A stretch of 64,000 nt of DNA from an uncultured Collinsella sp. (GCA_900767675.1 CAAFZX010000007.1:95095-159094), one strand, 5' to 3'. Numbered from the stretch's first letter, positions 1 to 11,535 are shown. The notes: generated from the letters alone by a model not told the origin. Made by a program: numbers and translations.

Positions 1-24
1 GTATCGGCGCTATCGACTAAAAAC

Positions 25-33
25 CGCTATAGT
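25..33 (+). promoter_or_regulatory. Candidate -10 element for glyQS
   Basis: TATAGT at 28-33, preceded by CGC, lies about 50 bases before glyQ. It closely matches the TGCTATAGT -10 elements ahead of rpsT and rpmB in this window. No good -35 hexamer is visible, and the region upstream is cut by the window edge. Confidence 0.35.
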
Positions 34-79
34 ACAGTACCTAACCGTGTAATCGTTTCGACGAGGGGATATTAGAGGC

Positions 80-991
80 ATGAACGCTTCATCGCTTTCC
101 TTCCAAGACATCATCCTGCGCCTCCAGCAGTACTGGGGCGAGCAGGGCTGCGTCATTATGCAGCCCTATGACTCCGAGGTCGGTGCCGGTACCTTCCATA
201 CCGCGACCACGCTGCGCTCGCTCGGTCCCGCCGAGTGGCGCACCTGCTATGCGCAGCCCTGCCGCCGTCCCGCCGACGGCCGCTACGGCGAGAACCCCAA
301 CCGCATGCAGCACTACTATCAGTTCCAGGTGCTCATCAAGCCCTCGCCGGTCAACGCCCAGGAGCTCTACCTGGGTTCGCTGGCCGCCATTGGCCTGGAC
401 CCCAACGACCATGACGTCCGCTTTGTCGAGGACGACTGGGAGAGCCCGACGCTCGGTGCCTGGGGCCTTGGCTGGGAGGTCTGGCTCAACGGCATGGAGG
501 TCACGCAGTTTACGTACTTCCAGCAGGTGGGCGGCATCGAGGTCGACCCCGTGCCCGTCGAGATCACCTATGGCCTGGAGCGTATCGCCATGTACGCCCA
601 GGGCGTCAACTCGGTTTACGACTTGGTGTGGAGCTACCTGCCCGACGGCACGCCCATGACCTACGGCGACGTGTTCCTGGAGAACGAGCGCGAGTTCAGT
701 GCCTACAACTTTGAGGTCGCCAACGTCGAGATGATGCGTCAGAAGTTTGACGACTACGAGGCCGAGTGCCACTCCTGCTTGGAGCGCAAGCTGCCGCTGC
801 CGGCGTACGACTGCGTCATGAAGTGCAGCCATGCCTTCAACCTGCTCGATGCCCGTGGCGCGCTGTCCGCAGTCGAGCGCGCCAACTACATCCTGCGCGT
901 CCGCGCCGTCGCCAAGGCGTGCTGCGAGGCCTATATGGCCGAGGTCGCCGGAATCAACGAGAATGCCGATCAGGAAGGCGAGGTGGCGTAA
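80..991 (+). CDS. glyQ: Glycyl-tRNA synthetase alpha subunit
   Basis: Catalytic subunit of the bacterial alpha2beta2 glycyl-tRNA synthetase, which charges tRNA-Gly in the cytoplasm. The 303-residue product has the usual family length. The class II motif 2 region, RRPADGRYGENPNR, is at residues 62-75 and the motif 3 sequence GLER at 165-168. The ATG at 80 is preceded by a purine-rich GAGGGG at 63-68. The beta subunit gene follows after 3 bases, so the two subunits are co-translated. Identification is near certain from the strong match to bacterial GlyQ. Confidence 0.98.
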   Translation: MNASSLSFQDIILRLQQYWGEQGCVIMQPYDSEVGAGTFHTATTLRSLGPAEWRTCYAQPCRRPADGRYGENPNRMQHYYQFQVLIKPSPVNAQELYLGSLAAIGLDPNDHDVRFVEDDWESPTLGAWGLGWEVWLNGMEVTQFTYFQQVGGIEVDPVPVEITYGLERIAMYAQGVNSVYDLVWSYLPDGTPMTYGDVFLENEREFSAYNFEVANVEMMRQKFDDYEAECHSCLERKLPLPAYDCVMKCSHAFNLLDARGALSAVERANYILRVRAVAKACCEAYMAEVAGINENADQEGEVA

Positions 992-994
992 GCC

Positions 995-3091
995 ATGGCA
1001 GACGCTAAGGATTTCCTGTTTGAGATCGGTACGGAGGAAATGCCCTCTGCACCGCTGAACAATGCCGTCAAGCAGCTTGGCACCATGATTGCCAAGGGTC
1101 TCGACGAGGCCGGTCTGGCCCACGGCGAGGTCCGCGTGATCTCGAGCCCGCGTCGCCTGGCTGCGCTCGTTGCCGACGTCGCCACCGCGACCGATGAGGT
1201 TCACGAGGTCAAGCGTGGCCCCGCGGCCAACATCGCCTTCGACGCCGACGGTAACGCCACCAAGGCCGCCCAGGGCTTCGCCCGCAAGTGCGGTGTGGCT
1301 GCCGAGGACCTGGTCCGTCGCGAGGACACCGACGGCCGTGAGTACGTCTTTGCCGAGAAAAACATTCCTTCCGCCCCGGCCACCCCGATCCTGACGGCCC
1401 TGTGCGAGAAGACCATCGCCGGCCTGCAGTGGCCCAACTACCGCTCCCAGCGCTGGGGCCACGAGCACGCGACGTTCGTGCGTCCGGTCCGTTGGATCTG
1501 CTGCCTTTTGGGCGAGGACGTCGTGCCCGTGTCGTTTGCCGACGTGACGAGCGGCAACACCACGCGCGGCCATCGCGTCCTGGGCCCCGGTGACCATGTG
1601 GTCGCCAGCCCCGCTGTTTACGAGCAGGTGCTCGAGGACGCCGGTGTGCTTTCTGCCGAGCGCCGCCGCGAGGCTATCCTTGCCGGTATCGCCGAGGTCG
1701 AGGCCGCCCGTCCTGGCTGCCACGTCGATACGCCCAAGAAGGTCTTCGAGGAGGTCATCAATCTCTGCGAGTGGCCGACGGTGCTCGTCGGTACCTTCGA
1801 TGAGGAGTTCCTCAAGGTCCCGCACGAGATCATCTGTGAGTCTATGCTCACCAACCAGCGCTACTTCCCGATTTATGACAGCGAGGGCAAGCTGACGCGT
1901 GAGTTCGTGGTCGTCTCCAACAGCAAGCCCGAGAATGCCGAGCGCGTGATTGACGGCAACGAGCGCGTCGTGCGCGCCCGTCTGGACGACGCCAAGTTCT
2001 TCTACGAGGAGGATCTGAAGATCTCCCTCGACGAGTTCCGTGAGCGCCTGGCCAAGGTCGCCTTCCAGGAGAAGCTCGGCAGCGTGCTTGCCAAGTCCGA
2101 GCGTATTGAGCAGCTCGCGCTCGCTATTGCCCGCGAGGCTCACCTGGGTGCCCATCTGGCCGCTGATGCCGGCCGCGCCGCACATCTGTGCAAGGCCGAC
2201 CTGGTGTCCAACGCCGTCGTCGAGTTCACGAGCCAGCAGGGCGTGATGGGCGGTTATTATGCCTCCGCGATGGGGGAGAACGACGAGGTCGCCCACGCCA
2301 TTCGCGATCACTATCGTCCCCGCTTTGCCGGCGACGAGCTGCCCGAGGGCACCGCTGGCTGCATCGTGGCCTGCGCCGACAAACTCGATACCATTGCCGG
2401 TATTTTTTCCATCGGCGAGCCCCCGACCGGCTCTTCCGACCCGTACGCGCTGCGTCGCGCCGCTATCGGTATCATCAACATCCTGCGCGATCGTCTGCCG
2501 ATCGACCCCACGTCGCTCATCGACTTTGCACTCGAGCTCTACAGCGAGCAGGGCATTGAGTTTGACGCCGCCGCGGTCTCCCAGCAGGTTCGCGACTTCT
2601 TCCACGGCCGTCTGGTGAGCATGGCCCGTGACGAGAAGATCCCGGCCGATACCGTCGCCGCCGTATCCGCGGTGCACATCATTGCCCCGTCGGTCTTCTT
2701 CGCCCGCTGCGCCGCCCTCGACGAGGCCCGCAAGAACGACGCCGAGACCTTCGACAACCTGGCGACTGCCTACGCCCGAGCCGCGCATATCTCCAAGCCC
2801 GAGCTGGGTGTGGAGTACGACCGCAGCCTGATGGGCGAGGTCGAGCTTGCGCTTGCCGACGCCTCCGAGTCCGCTCAGACCGCTGTCGATGCCGCCCTTG
2901 CTGCCGAGGATTACCCTGCCGCGTTTGCCGCTCTGGCCGCCCTGCGTGCCCCCATCGACCGTTTCTTTGACGAGGTTATGGTCATGGACAAGGACGAACA
3001 GCTTCGCGATAATCGCCTTAAGCTGCTCAACCGCTTCGAGGCCGTTTTCTCCGGCATCGCCAACATTGGTGAGCTTGCCCGCAAAAAGTAA
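995..3091 (+). CDS. glyS: Glycyl-tRNA synthetase beta subunit
   Basis: Beta subunit of the heterotetrameric glycyl-tRNA synthetase; it contributes tRNA recognition and the anticodon-binding domain. At 698 residues it is full length. The N-terminus (FEIGTEEMPSAPL near residue 10) is the characteristic GlyS start, and the last ~120 residues resemble a helical anticodon-binding (DALR-like) domain. It lies 3 bases after glyQ in the same operon. The next gene starts 34 bases later behind AAAGGAG, so the PPDK regulator may be co-transcribed. Confidence 0.97.
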   Translation: MADAKDFLFEIGTEEMPSAPLNNAVKQLGTMIAKGLDEAGLAHGEVRVISSPRRLAALVADVATATDEVHEVKRGPAANIAFDADGNATKAAQGFARKCGVAAEDLVRREDTDGREYVFAEKNIPSAPATPILTALCEKTIAGLQWPNYRSQRWGHEHATFVRPVRWICCLLGEDVVPVSFADVTSGNTTRGHRVLGPGDHVVASPAVYEQVLEDAGVLSAERRREAILAGIAEVEAARPGCHVDTPKKVFEEVINLCEWPTVLVGTFDEEFLKVPHEIICESMLTNQRYFPIYDSEGKLTREFVVVSNSKPENAERVIDGNERVVRARLDDAKFFYEEDLKISLDEFRERLAKVAFQEKLGSVLAKSERIEQLALAIAREAHLGAHLAADAGRAAHLCKADLVSNAVVEFTSQQGVMGGYYASAMGENDEVAHAIRDHYRPRFAGDELPEGTAGCIVACADKLDTIAGIFSIGEPPTGSSDPYALRRAAIGIINILRDRLPIDPTSLIDFALELYSEQGIEFDAAAVSQQVRDFFHGRLVSMARDEKIPADTVAAVSAVHIIAPSVFFARCAALDEARKNDAETFDNLATAYARAAHISKPELGVEYDRSLMGEVELALADASESAQTAVDAALAAEDYPAAFAALAALRAPIDRFFDEVMVMDKDEQLRDNRLKLLNRFEAVFSGIANIGELARKK

Positions 3092-3125
3092 GCTAGCCTG
3101 CGCATAAGCGTAAAAGGAGCCCCGC

Positions 3126-4001
3126 ATGGATTGCCCGGTCACCGCTCGTCCCACCGTTATCGTTATCTCCGACTCGCTCGGTGATACTGCTTGTGAGGTG
3201 GTGCTTGCGGCGTCCGGGCAATTTGATGAAGGGGCTTTTCGTGTTTTACGTCTGCCTAAGGTGACCTCGGTGGAGCAGGTCAAGTCGTTTGTGGGCCCGC
3301 GAGTCGATGCCGACCATCGCGATGTCGCCGTGTTCCATACCATCGTCGACCCGGGGCTTCGTGCTCGCGTGCTCGACTACTTGGGCATGCTGCATATTCG
3401 CTCGGTCGACCTGATCGGGCCGTCGCTCGCGGTGCTGTCGTCCCTCATCGGTATGCCGCCCAAGGGCGTTGCGGGCGTGATTCACAAGACCGACGATCGC
3501 TATTTCCACCGTATCGAGGCCATGGAGTACTTTGTCGAGCACGATGACGGACGTGGCTGCGATGATCTGTCGGGTGCCGATATTGTGCTGCTGGGCGTGT
3601 CACGCACATCCAAGACGCCGCTGTCGATGTATTTGGCCTATCAGGGCTATAAGGTCGCCAATGTTCCGCTGGCGCACGGTATGGAGCCGCCCAAGTCGAT
3701 TTACGAGGTCGATCCGATGCGTCTTTTCGGTCTGATTTCGACCGTCGATGTGATTTCCGAGATTCGCGATAGCCGCCTGGGCGACGACTATGCCCGTGCC
3801 GTTGCGGGCTCCTATGCCGAGCCTGAGAGTGTACGCAGTGAGCTCGAGGAGGCTCGCGCCCTCATGAAACGTCTGGGTTGCTTTGTGGTTCGCACCGACG
3901 GCAAGGCGATCGAGGAAAGCGCCTCCGAGATCATCGCTCACCTCGAAGAGATTCAAGAGGCAAGAGCCCACCGTGCCGCCCTCCGCGCTCAACAGCAGTA
4001 G
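3126..4001 (+). CDS. PPDK regulatory protein (bifunctional kinase/pyrophosphorylase)
   Basis: DUF299-family protein that inactivates pyruvate phosphate dikinase by ADP-dependent threonine phosphorylation and reactivates it by Pi-dependent dephosphorylation. The 291-residue length is typical. The family P-loop-like motif GVSRTSKTPLS is at residues 157-167, and the N-terminal VISDSLGDTA matches the family start. The next gene on the same strand is ppdK, its expected substrate. PEP synthase regulators belong to the same family, but the ppdK neighbour favours the PPDK form. Confidence 0.93.
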   Translation: MDCPVTARPTVIVISDSLGDTACEVVLAASGQFDEGAFRVLRLPKVTSVEQVKSFVGPRVDADHRDVAVFHTIVDPGLRARVLDYLGMLHIRSVDLIGPSLAVLSSLIGMPPKGVAGVIHKTDDRYFHRIEAMEYFVEHDDGRGCDDLSGADIVLLGVSRTSKTPLSMYLAYQGYKVANVPLAHGMEPPKSIYEVDPMRLFGLISTVDVISEIRDSRLGDDYARAVAGSYAEPESVRSELEEARALMKRLGCFVVRTDGKAIEESASEIIAHLEEIQEARAHRAALRAQQQ

Positions 4002-4300
4002 TCCTTTCTGGGATAATTTTTCGGGGACGGTGATTAAAATGCCCCGTCTCAAATTGACTGGTTTTGGTAAAGCGATTTAGCAAGAAACCTACATTTGACC
4101 TGCTAATTTATTGTAGTGGTATCTTCATAAGGTAACCACCTTTACCTACCGTTTACCGCAGGTTTTAGCACGTTTACCAAACCGCGCATCCTCTGCTCAA
4201 GCCCGTTCAAATCCCGCCGTATAGTTCCCTCACGGCCCGCATCCGGCGGGTCGATTCGTTACCACGGTCGTGCGCGAGAGCGCATGGAAGGGGAAGTATC
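4002..4300 (+). promoter_or_regulatory. Regulatory gap upstream of ppdK
   Basis: This 299-base gap holds no gene. A candidate promoter pairs TTGACC (4095-4100) with an extended -10, TG-G-TATCTT (4117-4125), at a long 19-base spacing. TTTACC-type motifs surround it: GGTAAA at 4066-4071 on one side, and TTTACC at 4141, 4152 and 4173 on the other. GGTTTTGGTAAAGCG (4060-4074) and GTTTACCAAACC (4172-4183) form an inverted pair across the promoter. Near the start of the gap is GGGGACGG (4023-4030) followed by GCCCCGTC, possibly a degenerate repeat. Function is inferred. Confidence 0.45.
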
Positions 4301-7051
<2,751 letters not shown>

Positions 7052-7166
7052 CCGAGTCGCGTTCCATTTGCGCCTTTAACGCCCCCCTTCGCGCCGTCGC
7101 GCCCCCTGTGGACGCGGCGGCGTTTTACGTTGGTTCAATACATTGGCAACTGACGGGAGGACTGCG

Positions 7167-9974
7167 ATGAAAAACCTCACCAGGTATTTGCAACGAGCGC
7201 GTCGGGGAGCACAGATGACCCTGTGCTGGGTGGTCGTTGCGGTCACGGCGCTTTGCGGGATGCCGACAGCCGGTTTTGCCCTTCAGGATGAATCGCGCGA
7301 CGAGCTCTATGGCGACGTGGTCAACCCGCTCACCATTACGGTCAACGATCGCGACTGCACGTTTGTAGATATCGATGACGGCAAGCTCGAAGGCCGTACC
7401 TCGATGTACGACAACGTCTCGTTCTACACGGCCGCCGTCAAAAAGGTGCTGCCCAACTGGGCATCGCTTGCCTATAACATCCTTGGCTATGGCGGAGGCG
7501 ACGACTCCAAGGACTTTTTGTACTGGGACCACGCCGGCAAGGGCTTTGAGAAGGACTTCGGTAAGGGCCATTACATCTATCTGTATGATGCGCTTTCGGG
7601 CGGCAACGGTGAGCATTCCGACGGCGCCGACAAGTCCATTCAAAGTGGCCTGACGTCGGCGAAAGGCCTGAACGCGGTCTATGAGCGCCTGACCGAAGAT
7701 ATCGCCGACTGCATCGGCCACAAGCTGACCGGCGAGGATTTTCGTAAATACGTGCCACTCGACGGCCTGTCGCAAGACACGAGCGAGCAAGACGTGATCT
7801 ATGCCACCATCGCGTGCGTGGACAAGCTCGGCGGCACCTATCAGTACGATTTCAATGGCTTTGGCATCGCGTTCTATAACTTTAGAGTTCAGCAGCTCAA
7901 CAGCGTGAACAAGCTTAACTGTGCGCCCGAGGACGCGCCGGGCTATTCCTTTGTCGATTCTAAGACCGAGCAGGAGCTCGTTACCTCGGCACTTAACGTC
8001 GGCTATGAGGACGCCTCGCAGAGCATCACGCTCGCCCGCGGTACCGAGGAGACGGTCGGCACGAGTACTTCTGAATCCGCATCGTATTCCAAAGGCGGCT
8101 CGTGGGGCGCATCGGTAAGCCTCAAGGAGTCGCTGGGCGTGCCCGGAACGGTGAGCGAGGAGATCGAGACCTCGTTTTCGGCCGAAACCACGATGTCCCA
8201 GTTGTGGGAGGCGAGCAAGACCGAGGAACAGTCGATCACCACAACGGACAATCAATCGGTTACCGTCAATATGACGATCCCGGCGCACACGCAGGTCAAC
8301 AGCAAGCAGACGAGTTCCACCACGACGCTGTCCGAGGACTATGACCAGCCGGTGGGCGTGACGTTCGACGTGATCATCTTTAACATGAACGGCGAGTGCT
8401 ACGACGATAACGCCGCCGTGCAGGAGTTCCATACCGCCGGTTATGACCAGCGCTCGTTCTACACCACCTTTGGCGATCAGTCGACCGACGCCGTGCAGAA
8501 TCTGTTCCTGCGTTCAATCGCCCATCGTGGCGACGACGGCTACGATGCCACCGCCGGAAACGTCACGAGCTGGTCGTATCGCACCAACAACCACATGGTG
8601 CGCGCCATCGATTGGAATTCGGTCCTGGCCGATCGCGAGGTGCCTTCGCGCAACGGCGGCGCCCCGCGCACGTGCAACGTGCTTAACGACATGGCCGCGA
8701 CCTATCCCATGTCCATTACGGGTTCCAATCTGTCGTTTGAGTCGGTGACGGTCGATACGCAGTTGGGCACGCCGCAGCCTATTAAGCCCATCTCCAAGAT
8801 TCTCGTGTCGCTGCAGACCGATAAGACCCGAAGGCTTACGGTTGGAGACGAAGACCCCATCTCTTCCTATCGCGTGCGTGCAAGGGACGAGGACGATGTT
8901 GACTACTACGGCTTTGTGAAGTCGTCGGGCGACTGGCGCGTGGTCGATAAAAAGGGCAAGGAATGCAAGTCCGACGTCATCGAGATCCAAACCGACCCTG
9001 TCACCCACGAACAAGTCGTGGTGGGTAAAAAGGCCGGCACCGCCTACGTAAAGTACTTTATCCCCGAGGACACCTATGTGGACGTGAACGGGCACGTCTC
9101 GACCAATGACGAGATCGACGCCGCGGCCTATAAATATAAGGTAAGTGACGTGACGCCCGAGCCGTTTAACGGCAGCATCAAACTCGAGGGCTCGGCACAG
9201 ACCGTCGTCGGCGTTGAGGAGAACCTTAACGGCATCGACGGCCTGACAGCTACGGTCTATGACACGACGGGCAAGGAAGTCGATAGAGTCTGCAGCTGGG
9301 AGGCCCAGGAGCTCGAGAGCAAGGGCATTTCGGTCGCGACAGATGGCGCGATGACCATCTCGCAACCGGGCACCTTCCATGTCCGCGCCTTTATTGACGG
9401 CGTGTATTCCGATTGGGCCGAGGTCATCGCCGCTCCCGCACCGGTCGACCCGATGACGACCGTGGTCGAGACACCGGTGAGCGTTACGTCCGTTTCTTCG
9501 GGGGATTCTTCGGCAACGACGGATAGCACGGCTCCTGCTCAGGGAGAGCAGGCAGCTTCCGATGCGATCGCGGCTGAGTCTGCTCCGGCGAGCGACGATG
9601 CCACCGCATTGGCTGATGACACCGCGCCTGCTGCCGCGAAGGATGCCTCGTCGATTCCTACGGGCCTCGTTACCGTTTTGACCGATATTTGCCGCTACGG
9701 CATCGATCACGGCCTCATCAGCACATCAAACAAGGAAGAGATGACCAAGCAGGACTTCGACATCTTGGGCATCCTGTACCTGATGGCGGACAGCCAGGAC
9801 CTGGTGCCCCAAGACGCCGAGGACGCGATGAACGAATGGGCCCATGACAACTATAATGACGACGAGCTTGTCACCTGGAAGCAGCATGCGCTTTCGGTGC
9901 TGCTCGAATACGGCTATATCGCGCCCGGAACGACCGTGGCGACGCCGACGACTGATGCTGCGGACGGCGCATAA
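7167..9974 (+). CDS. Secreted protein with aerolysin-like (ETX/MTX2-type) module
   Basis: Predicted exported protein of 935 residues, unlike the housekeeping genes around it. Residues 1-39 form a Sec signal peptide: basic start, hydrophobic core at about 18-30, then an AGFA-type cleavage region. Residues 268-408 are a Ser/Thr-rich, beta-prone stretch whose end, QSVTVNMTIPAHTQV (363-377), resembles the VTVPPHT motif of aerolysin/ETX-MTX2 pore-forming toxins. Residues ~540-755 look like two Ig-like (Big2-type) domains, 756-828 an Ala/Ser/Thr linker, and 829-935 a helical domain. No LPxTG anchor is visible. ATG 7167 is chosen because GGGAGG (7155-7160) precedes it; a TTG at 7143 lies before the ribosome site. 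The toxin-like role is inferred from pattern only. Confidence 0.7.
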   Translation: MKNLTRYLQRARRGAQMTLCWVVVAVTALCGMPTAGFALQDESRDELYGDVVNPLTITVNDRDCTFVDIDDGKLEGRTSMYDNVSFYTAAVKKVLPNWASLAYNILGYGGGDDSKDFLYWDHAGKGFEKDFGKGHYIYLYDALSGGNGEHSDGADKSIQSGLTSAKGLNAVYERLTEDIADCIGHKLTGEDFRKYVPLDGLSQDTSEQDVIYATIACVDKLGGTYQYDFNGFGIAFYNFRVQQLNSVNKLNCAPEDAPGYSFVDSKTEQELVTSALNVGYEDASQSITLARGTEETVGTSTSESASYSKGGSWGASVSLKESLGVPGTVSEEIETSFSAETTMSQLWEASKTEEQSITTTDNQSVTVNMTIPAHTQVNSKQTSSTTTLSEDYDQPVGVTFDVIIFNMNGECYDDNAAVQEFHTAGYDQRSFYTTFGDQSTDAVQNLFLRSIAHRGDDGYDATAGNVTSWSYRTNNHMVRAIDWNSVLADREVPSRNGGAPRTCNVLNDMAATYPMSITGSNLSFESVTVDTQLGTPQPIKPISKILVSLQTDKTRRLTVGDEDPISSYRVRARDEDDVDYYGFVKSSGDWRVVDKKGKECKSDVIEIQTDPVTHEQVVVGKKAGTAYVKYFIPEDTYVDVNGHVSTNDEIDAAAYKYKVSDVTPEPFNGSIKLEGSAQTVVGVEENLNGIDGLTATVYDTTGKEVDRVCSWEAQELESKGISVATDGAMTISQPGTFHVRAFIDGVYSDWAEVIAAPAPVDPMTTVVETPVSVTSVSSGDSSATTDSTAPAQGEQAASDAIAAESAPASDDATALADDTAPAAAKDASSIPTGLVTVLTDICRYGIDHGLISTSNKEEMTKQDFDILGILYLMADSQDLVPQDAEDAMNEWAHDNYNDDELVTWKQHALSVLLEYGYIAPGTTVATPTTDAADGA

Positions 9975-10025
9975 GTGCAGAAAGAGTGCGTGTTTTTGTC
10001 TTTTTGCGCACGGGCAAAATAGTTC

Positions 10026-10053
10026 TTGCAGCCAAGGTCGTGGCGTGTATACT
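10026..10053 (+). promoter_or_regulatory. rplS promoter
   Basis: TTGCAG (10026-10031), a 16-base spacer and TATACT (10048-10053) form a good housekeeping-type promoter about 70 bases before rplS. Confidence 0.65.
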
Positions 10054-10074
10054 CGAATACGTTTGTTCAACTAC

Positions 10075-10098
10075 GTGCCGGCCAAGGTGGTACGGCAC
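10075..10098 (+). promoter_or_regulatory. Hairpin in the rplS leader
   Basis: GTGCCG (10075-10080) and CGGCAC (10093-10098) can form a 6-bp stem with a 12-base loop in the 5' leader, ending about 24 bases before the rplS start. L19 leaders in Firmicutes often carry autoregulatory structures; whether this one does is unknown. Confidence 0.35.
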
Positions 10099-10122
10099 CT
10101 CTAGAAGAGTAAGGAATTGCAC

Positions 10123-10464
10123 ATGGATTACATCCGCGCAATCGAGCGTCAGCAGATCCGCGAGGACATCCCGCAGGTCCGCGTTGCCGACAACGTCAAG
10201 GTTCACTACCGCATTAAGGAAGGCGACCGCGAGCGCATCCAGGTTTTCCAGGGTGACGTCATCCGCATGGCCGGCGCCGGTGCCCGTGAGACCTTCACCG
10301 TCCGCAAGATTTCCTTCGGTGTCGGTGTTGAGCGTACCTTCCCGCTTCACAGCCCCAAGATCGCCAAGCTCGAGGTCGTCCGTCATGGTCGCGTCCGTCG
10401 CGCCAAGCTGTACTACCTCCGCGACAAGGTGGGCAAGGCTGCTCGCATCCCCGAGAAGCGCTAA
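10123..10464 (+). CDS. rplS: 50S ribosomal protein L19
   Basis: Large-subunit protein at the 30S-50S interface. The 113-residue product has family length and the characteristic start MDYIRAIERQQIREDIP, the central GDRERIQVFQGDV segment, and FPLHSPKIAKLEVVRHGRVRRAKLYYLRD near the end in family order. ATG 10123 is preferred over an in-frame TTG at 10117 because it matches the family N-terminus. It has its own promoter and is closed by a terminator at 10501. Confidence 0.97.
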   Translation: MDYIRAIERQQIREDIPQVRVADNVKVHYRIKEGDRERIQVFQGDVIRMAGAGARETFTVRKISFGVGVERTFPLHSPKIAKLEVVRHGRVRRAKLYYLRDKVGKAARIPEKR

Positions 10465-10500
10465 GAAGATCGCAGCGTCTGTCCACTCGTTTGGACAAAA

Positions 10501-10528
10501 GGGTCACCTTCGGGTGGCCCTTCTTTTT
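10501..10528 (+). terminator. Intrinsic terminator after rplS
   Basis: GGGTCACC, a TTCG loop and GGTGGCCC form an 8-bp stem (one wobble pair), followed by TTCTTTTT. It separates rplS from rnhB. Confidence 0.85.
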
Positions 10529-10557
10529 ATCTGATTTGCATGCAAGGAGGCCCCGAT

Positions 10558-11346
10558 ATGGCCAACATGACGAGCTCGGTTTCGGCATCGCAGGTTGCCG
10601 GCGAGCTGGCGAGCGCCACGTTTGAGGAGATCCCCGCCCTCGTGGAGCATTATCGCGAGGATCCGCGCCAGCAAGTGATCAAGGCTTGCGAGCGCGCCCT
10701 TAAGCGCCATGCCAAGGAACTTGCCGAGCGCGAGCGCGTCAACGGTATGTACGAGCTGATGCACGAGCTCGGTGGGGATGGCGTGGTCGTGGGTGTCGAC
10801 GAGGTGGGTCGCGGCTCGGTGGCCGGTCCTTTGACGGTGTGCGCCGTGTGCCTTCCCATGGAGCCGCGCGTTTGGGGCATCAACGATTCCAAAAAGCTCA
10901 CACCGGCGCGCCGCGAGCTGCTCTCGGTGAAGATTGCCGAGGTCGCGACGGCGATTGGTTTTTGCCATATCGCGCCTGCTGATATCGACGATAGGGGCAT
11001 GGCCCGCGCCATCCGCGCTGCCGTCGCGGGCGCCGTGGCCGATACGGGGCTCGAGCCCGATTGCGTGCTTATGGACGGTAACCCCTTGGGCGCCGTTCCC
11101 AACGAGCGCGACGTGGTGAAGGGTGATGCAAAAATCGCCTGTATCGCCGCGGCGTCCATCATGGCCAAGGTCACGCGTGACGAGATGATGGTCGAGTACG
11201 ACGCCGAGTACCCCGAGTATCATTTGGCCGAGTCGAAGGGCTACGCAAGCCCCGAGCACATCGAGGCGATTCGCAAACATGGACTTTGTCCGCTGCATCG
11301 TGTGAGCTTTTGCGGAAACTTTCTGCAGACTGAGCGCCTTTTCTAG
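10558..11346 (+). CDS. rnhB: Ribonuclease HII
   Basis: Endonuclease that removes RNA primers and misincorporated ribonucleotides from DNA. In the 262-residue product the signature GVDEVGRG places acidic residues Asp81 and Glu82; Asp173 (LMDGNPLG) and Asp208 (AKVTRDEMM) complete the metal site. A non-conserved N-terminal ~70 residues precede the catalytic core, longer than in compact homologues but seen in some Gram-positives. ATG 10558 is chosen because AGGAGG (10545-10550) lies 7 bases upstream; the ATG at 10540 precedes this site. Confidence 0.95.
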   Translation: MANMTSSVSASQVAGELASATFEEIPALVEHYREDPRQQVIKACERALKRHAKELAERERVNGMYELMHELGGDGVVVGVDEVGRGSVAGPLTVCAVCLPMEPRVWGINDSKKLTPARRELLSVKIAEVATAIGFCHIAPADIDDRGMARAIRAAVAGAVADTGLEPDCVLMDGNPLGAVPNERDVVKGDAKIACIAAASIMAKVTRDEMMVEYDAEYPEYHLAESKGYASPEHIEAIRKHGLCPLHRVSFCGNFLQTERLF

Positions 11347-11444
11347 GTCAATTGTGGAGACAGGGACCTCAGGCGTTTTATAAACCTGCTGGTAGCGGGC
11401 CGTGTGCAACGTGATTGTTGCGTACGCCCCGTTTTTTGTCGGCA

Positions 11445-11464
11445 TTTGGTCAGCTTTTGGTTTG
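11445..11464 (+). promoter_or_regulatory. Candidate competence-operon box, copy 1
   Basis: A 20-base sequence, TTTGGT-CAGCT-TTTGGT-TTG, holds two TTTGGT direct repeats with an 11-bp period. It ends 71 bases before the yraN-comM-dprA operon. An identical 20-mer at 40806-40825 ends 76 bases before comEA-comEC. Direct half-sites on one DNA face are typical of response-regulator or LytTR-type activators. The regulator is unknown. Confidence 0.55.
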
Positions 11465-11535
11465 CTTCCGGTACTTACCCGCATGAAAGGTGCCCTCATC
11501 ATCGGGGCAATGCAGTGTGCGGGAAAGGAGACCCC

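Noticed and set aside
89..3343. A very long open frame on the - strand opposite glyQS (others at 4259-6916, 45459-47288, 50866-53553, 57472-59775)
   Set aside because: These mirror strong + strand genes in GC-rich DNA with few stop codons. Their translations are low in complexity with no recognisable domains, and no ribosome sites support them.
4195..4225. GTTCAAATCCCGCC, resembling a tRNA T-arm
   Set aside because: No matching acceptor, D or anticodon arms can be formed around it.
11404..11535. N-terminal extension of YraN into the upstream gap
   Set aside because: The extra residues do not match the family, lack a ribosome site and would cover the candidate competence box; ATG 11536 has AAAGGAG.
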